Of a stretch of 22,265 bases of DNA, positions 19,746 to 22,265 are shown piece by piece. The position numbers and the translations under genes are program-made. A model generated the notes under the pieces. That model saw only the letters and a program-made list of their open reading frames with translations, was not told the DNA's origin and did not search any database. The stretch spans positions 1 through 22,265 of the forward strand of contig JAFREE010000255.1 of NCBI GenBank assembly GCA_019400425.1. Direction: 5' to 3'. This DNA comes from Hymenochaete sp. R1 (lineage: Eukaryota > Basidiomycota > Agaricomycetes > Hymenochaetales > Hymenochaetaceae). Position 1 is the stretch's first letter. Each line of letters begins with the position of its first letter.

Positions 19746-20473
19746 ATGCAGATTAACGTGGCACTGGCGGCTATGCCGATGGGTTTGAGTTTGCGAATTG
19801 CGGGGAGTGAAGTACAGAGGGAAAGAAAAGAGAATGCTGACGGGGAGTTGAGGAAGGGGTTGATGAGTGCTGGATTTTTAGTTTGGGATGGACCTAATGG
19901 TGGAGGGAGGAGGGAGCTTGTGTATGATCGATTAGGCGGTAAGTTAAGTCACAGTTGGCTTACACTGAGATTCTGTTCCTTACAAAGATAATATCTAGGC
20001 TACTGGATAGATGTGGATGCAGCCCAGATCATCATTGATGGCATAGTCAAGGTAAAAGCAAATGTTAATATCTCGCACTTTGACGGTAATGGCACGGACA
20101 TTCACTTCTCGGACGGCTCGTCTCTTGCTGCAGACATAGTCATCTTTGCGTACGTCCTCTGTCCCACTTTTCTCATTTTCCGTGGCTTTCCTGACTGAAT
20201 TGAAATGAGATCAGAACAGGGTATGAGAACATGAGGCCTTCCATTACAAAGGTCTTTGGCGCCGAGATTATTGAAAATACGAGCAAAGTTTGGGGGCTTG
20301 ACGAAGAAGGCGAGTTACGGGGCTGCTATCGTCCTTCCGGGCATCCAGGGGTAAGCCTACTACTCTACTCGCTAAATGTAAAGCATTACTCATCGAAACT
20401 TGACCCTGCAGACTTCTTCCACTCAGGTTATATGTCAAAAGCAGCTGATGGATTGCTTAATCAGATAAGATAG
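19746..20473 (+). pseudogene. Flavin-binding monooxygenase (FMO-type), C-terminal half, probably non-functional
   Basis: Similarity to fungal FMO-like flavoproteins begins near 19746 (INVALAAMPMGL...) and continues through ELRKGLMSAGFLVWDGPNGGG, YWIDVDAAQIIIDGIVKVK, FSDGSSLAADIVIFATGYENMRP and VWGLDEEGELRGCYRPSGHPG to DFFHSGYMSKA. Exons 19746-19936, 20000-20149 and 20217-20350 join at good splice sites (GTAAGT/TAG, GTACGT/CAG). The ATG-containing N-terminus, including the FAD-binding GxGxxG and the NADPH-binding site, is absent. At the last intron (20351-20411, 61 nt) splicing would shift the frame, and the usual LWYA(A/T)G before DFF is missing; reading through without splicing gives a foreign 20-residue insert. 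A stop follows at 20471. The piece keeps the ATG(Y) motif typical of FMO/Baeyer-Villiger relatives. It lies between two AKR relics, so it probably arrived or decayed together with them. Confidence 0.72.
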
Positions 20474-20494
20474 CGCACCTCCCCCCCACTGAGA

Positions 20495-20552
20495 TTTTCG
20501 AACAAGGATCGCTGATTAAGTCGAACGAGCTTGGGCTAACCTTGTTCGAGAA
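20495..20552. repeat. Inverted repeat, 13-bp arms
   Basis: TTTTCGAACAAGG (20495-20507) and CCTTGTTCGAGAA (20540-20552) are complementary at 12 of 13 positions, 32 nt apart. It lies just after the FMO relic. It could be a small mobile-element remnant or a 3'-end hairpin. Confidence 0.5.
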
Positions 20553-20847
20553 TTTGGGATCAGGTGCCCCAACTCAAGTCTTCAGTATGAGTTCACTCTC
20601 ACAATCCTCGAGTCACATATCGTATTTGCAAGCAACTTCGCAACACAAGAAATGCAAAAACGTTCCGTCGTACGGTTCTGCAAGCCGCTTTCTGTCATCT
20701 CCTCTGTTTTGCTCGCAAATCAAGTGGCAACCCCGTCTTGCGTTGCCTGTTTTTCAGGCTGGCGTCACTCAGCTTATGTCAATAATGGGCCGTAAACAAT
20801 ATGGTTGATCGCTTGTGCGTCCGCCTTATCGATGTATCATCTACGAG

Positions 20848-20854
20848 TATAAAA
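20848..20854 (+). promoter_or_regulatory. TATA-like box, AKR copy 3
   Basis: TATAAAA about 138 nt before the ATG at 20992, in a position like that of the AKR copy 2 box. It rests on sequence and spacing only. Confidence 0.35.
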
Positions 20855-20991
20855 TGGCAAATGGACTTGGTGGTCGAATGGCAAAGCAAGTCCAGTACCT
20901 CAGCTTGTCACTTTGACCGTTCTGCCAGTGTAGCTTCTTCCACGACCAACATATTGTCATCTTGAGGGAGACCTTAACCGACTCCAAGTAA

Positions 20992-21592
20992 ATGTCGAAT
21001 CCAATCGAATCTCAGCCAACCATCACGCTCAATACAGGCGCCAAGATGCCAGCAATAGGTCCGCCTTCTCCATTCACATCCACATTCTCCATTTCGATTT
21101 CGATTTCGGTATGCGACTCTCAGGCTGACCTGACCACCCCCCTCGTCCATTTACCCTCCACTATCATTACGATTACAATTACAATTACGATCAAGAAGGC
21201 CTCGGCGTTTGGGCGGGCCATACCCCAGAGGAGATCGCCGCCGGCCGATCGTGGGTTCTGGCGGCTCTCGAGACGGGGTACCGACACTTGGACACTGCTC
21301 ATGATTATAGGACGGAGGGCATTGTAGGCGATGCAGTGCGGGAGAGTGGGATACCGAGGGAGGAGGTGTTCGTTACTTCGAAATTGCCGTACGTTTTGTG
21401 TCGTTTTTCGGGTTGCGTGGAAGAGAGCGAGGGGAGTGGTTCGTCGATTTTAAGAGACTTCGCTCAATTGGTTTTTTGTTTTGGTTCTTTTTTTTGTGCA
21501 GGCCCCACCGTCACACAAAGGTTGCAGAGACGCTCGAAGAATCGCTCCAGCACTACTCCTTGCCAAATGTATCATACATTTAGGTCTACTAG
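20992..21592 (+). pseudogene. Aldo-keto reductase copy 3, interrupted in exon 3
   Basis: Exon 1 is 20992-21058 (MSNPIESQPTITLNTGAKMPAI, nearly the AKR copy 1 N-terminus). Exon 2 is 21199-21388, exactly 190 nt as in copies 1 and 2, with Asp54 and Tyr59 in [11 protein letters not shown] and Lys84 in TSKLP. Exon 3 starts at 21502 ([21 protein letters not shown]...) and keeps AKR similarity to about SYI at 21580, where D-L and the exon 4 donor should follow. Instead a TAG stop comes at once (21581-21583) or nearby, and the sequence is unrelated. Exons 4-6 with His115, the cofactor loop and half the barrel are missing in this window. Intron 1 is enlarged (140 nt against 55 and 79 nt) by ATTTCG/ATTACA-type simple repeats, and its donor GTCCGC is weak. 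The remaining exons could lie beyond the window if this is an insertion rather than a truncation. Confidence 0.82.
21100..21198 (+). repeat. Simple-repeat tract in AKR copy 3 intron 1
   Basis: Imperfect short units of the form ATTTCG (21090-21110) and ATTACA/ATTACG (from about 21165 to 21195) run up to the acceptor. They account for much of the extra intron length compared with the other AKR copies. Confidence 0.55.
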
Positions 21593-22265
21593 ACCTGAGC
21601 TTGCGTCTGGAGCGCAGGTCTAAAAAAAGGGGTATAATACAAAAAGGCGAAAATTGATATGTGACACTCACCATGATACACAGAGGGGTGTACAACACCA
21701 TTCCAAAGTTGTGTTCAAGTTCTTGATACATCAATGGGCAATAAATGATACACTTGATACTTTTTAGCCATAAATAAGATACATTCAAATATATGAATGC
21801 GGGCATAAAATGATATGGATGATACACCTGGGAGACCGAAATATACACAAAAAATGCGACACTCAATATAATAACGGGTCAAAGTTGACATATTTAAAGG
21901 CAAAAAAATACAAATTTCATTGTCACAAAACTACATATATAATTACACGGTGATTTGATTTCTACTACCTCTACACAAGCATACAATTGGATTGACGAGA
22001 GGCTGACTGTCATTGTCAGGTAGTGAGGAGCGAGAACCTGCATGCAGGCTTCGCGAGGTTATGGGATATACATGACCGAGTGACTGGATGATGGTTGATT
22101 AGGAAGCGGCTGGTGTACAGGTGGCATGGCACGTACCTCACAAGATGAGAGCGAGACTGTTGCTAGACCTAGCAGGGGATGCGTGTCGTTGCATGGGGTG
22201 TCGTCCATGATGGGACAGACGACGACGGCTCCTATGATCCTGGAGCTTCTTGAGAGACGGGCTAT
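21581..22265. mobile_element. Foreign sequence after the AKR copy 3 break, possibly one end of an inserted element
   Basis: Directly after the AKR breakpoint come two overlapping palindromes: AGGTCTA/TAGACCT arms around one base (21582-21596) and AGACCTG/CAGGTCT arms around a 17-nt loop (21590-21620), followed by an A-run. Then an AT-rich tract (about 21620-21960) contains degenerate GGGCATAAAATGATA-like units. From about 21960 base composition returns to normal, with a 12-bp palindrome CCTGCATGCAGG at 22037-22048. No transposase frame and no second terminus can be seen, so a mobile element is an inference from the abrupt junction; a deletion joining unrelated DNA would look the same. Confidence 0.35.
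21646..21890 (+). repeat. Degenerate direct repeats, GGGCATAAAATGATA-like units
   Basis: Five related units start near 21646, 21736, 21766, 21801 and 21876. The clearest are GGGCAATAAATGATACAC (21736), AGCCATAAATAAGATAC (21766) and GGGCATAAAATGATATGG (21801). TGATAC recurs between them. Spacing is irregular (30-90 nt). They may be subterminal repeats of a DNA transposon or a decayed minisatellite. Confidence 0.4.

Larger units (their letters stand above)
20474..20991. other. Intergenic region before AKR copy 3
   Basis: No coding region is supported. The left part carries an inverted repeat (20495-20552). On the right, TATAAAA at 20848-20854 lies about 138 nt before the AKR copy 3 ATG and may be its TATA box. 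The motif shared by AKR copies 1 and 2 was not found here. Confidence 0.45.

Noticed and set aside
20542..20808. 88-residue + strand frame before AKR copy 3
   Set aside because: No recognisable motif, Ser-rich, overlaps the inverted repeat, and no splice partners.
21581..21622. Helitron 3' end (hairpin followed by CTAA) after the AKR copy 3 break
   Set aside because: The hairpin is followed by CTAA but then by an A-run rather than the T expected at a Helitron target, and it lies on the wrong side of the junction for the AKR to be the flank.
21450..21903. 138- and 62-residue minus-strand frames in the AT-rich block
   Set aside because: Aromatic- and Ile-rich residues follow from the repeated TGATAC/ATTTATG units; no family motif and no start context.

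Overview
The window reads as nuclear DNA of a filamentous basidiomycete, most likely an Agaricomycete mushroom-forming fungus. Genes are dense on both strands and cut by many short GT-AG introns, mostly 50-80 nt. The encoded proteins are fungal housekeeping families, and a fragment resembling the N-terminus of a Plavaka-type transposase (a DNA transposon group common in Agaricomycetes) is present. All gene models below were built by hand: exons were joined where splice sites, reading frame and family similarity agree. No database search was run.

Left and centre (1-14277) is an ordinary conserved region. In order: a possible 3' end of a gene cut by the window edge (2-115, +); a queuosine salvage glycosylase (QNG1, +, five exons); a family X DNA polymerase (-, eight exons) with unusual active-site residues; an ARO8-like aromatic/2-aminoadipate aminotransferase (+, eight exons); an alpha/gamma-adaptin-binding p34 (AAGAB/Irc6) protein (-, four exons); a SNF5/SMARCB1-type chromatin remodelling subunit (+, five exons); and a URC1-type GTP cyclohydrolase II-like protein of uracil catabolism (-, nine exons). 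Genes are arranged as alternating convergent and divergent pairs with short spacers. They show no shared pathway.

Right (15041-22265) is an accessory region. Two intact tandem aldo-keto reductase (AKR) genes share the same five intron positions and an upstream motif. They are followed by an orphan N-terminal piece of a Plavaka-like transposase, a two-exon AKR relic, the C-terminal half of a flavin-binding monooxygenase (relic), and a third AKR copy that stops inside its third exon. There the sequence changes abruptly at about 21580 into palindromes and an AT-rich tract with degenerate repeats. The region looks like an NAD(P)-dependent oxidoreductase array that grew by duplication and is being eroded, probably with help from mobile elements.

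The points most worth a second look are the family X polymerase lacking both the usual lyase lysine and one catalytic aspartate, the AKR3 breakpoint with its hairpin-rich flank, and the motif shared by the two intact AKR promoters.
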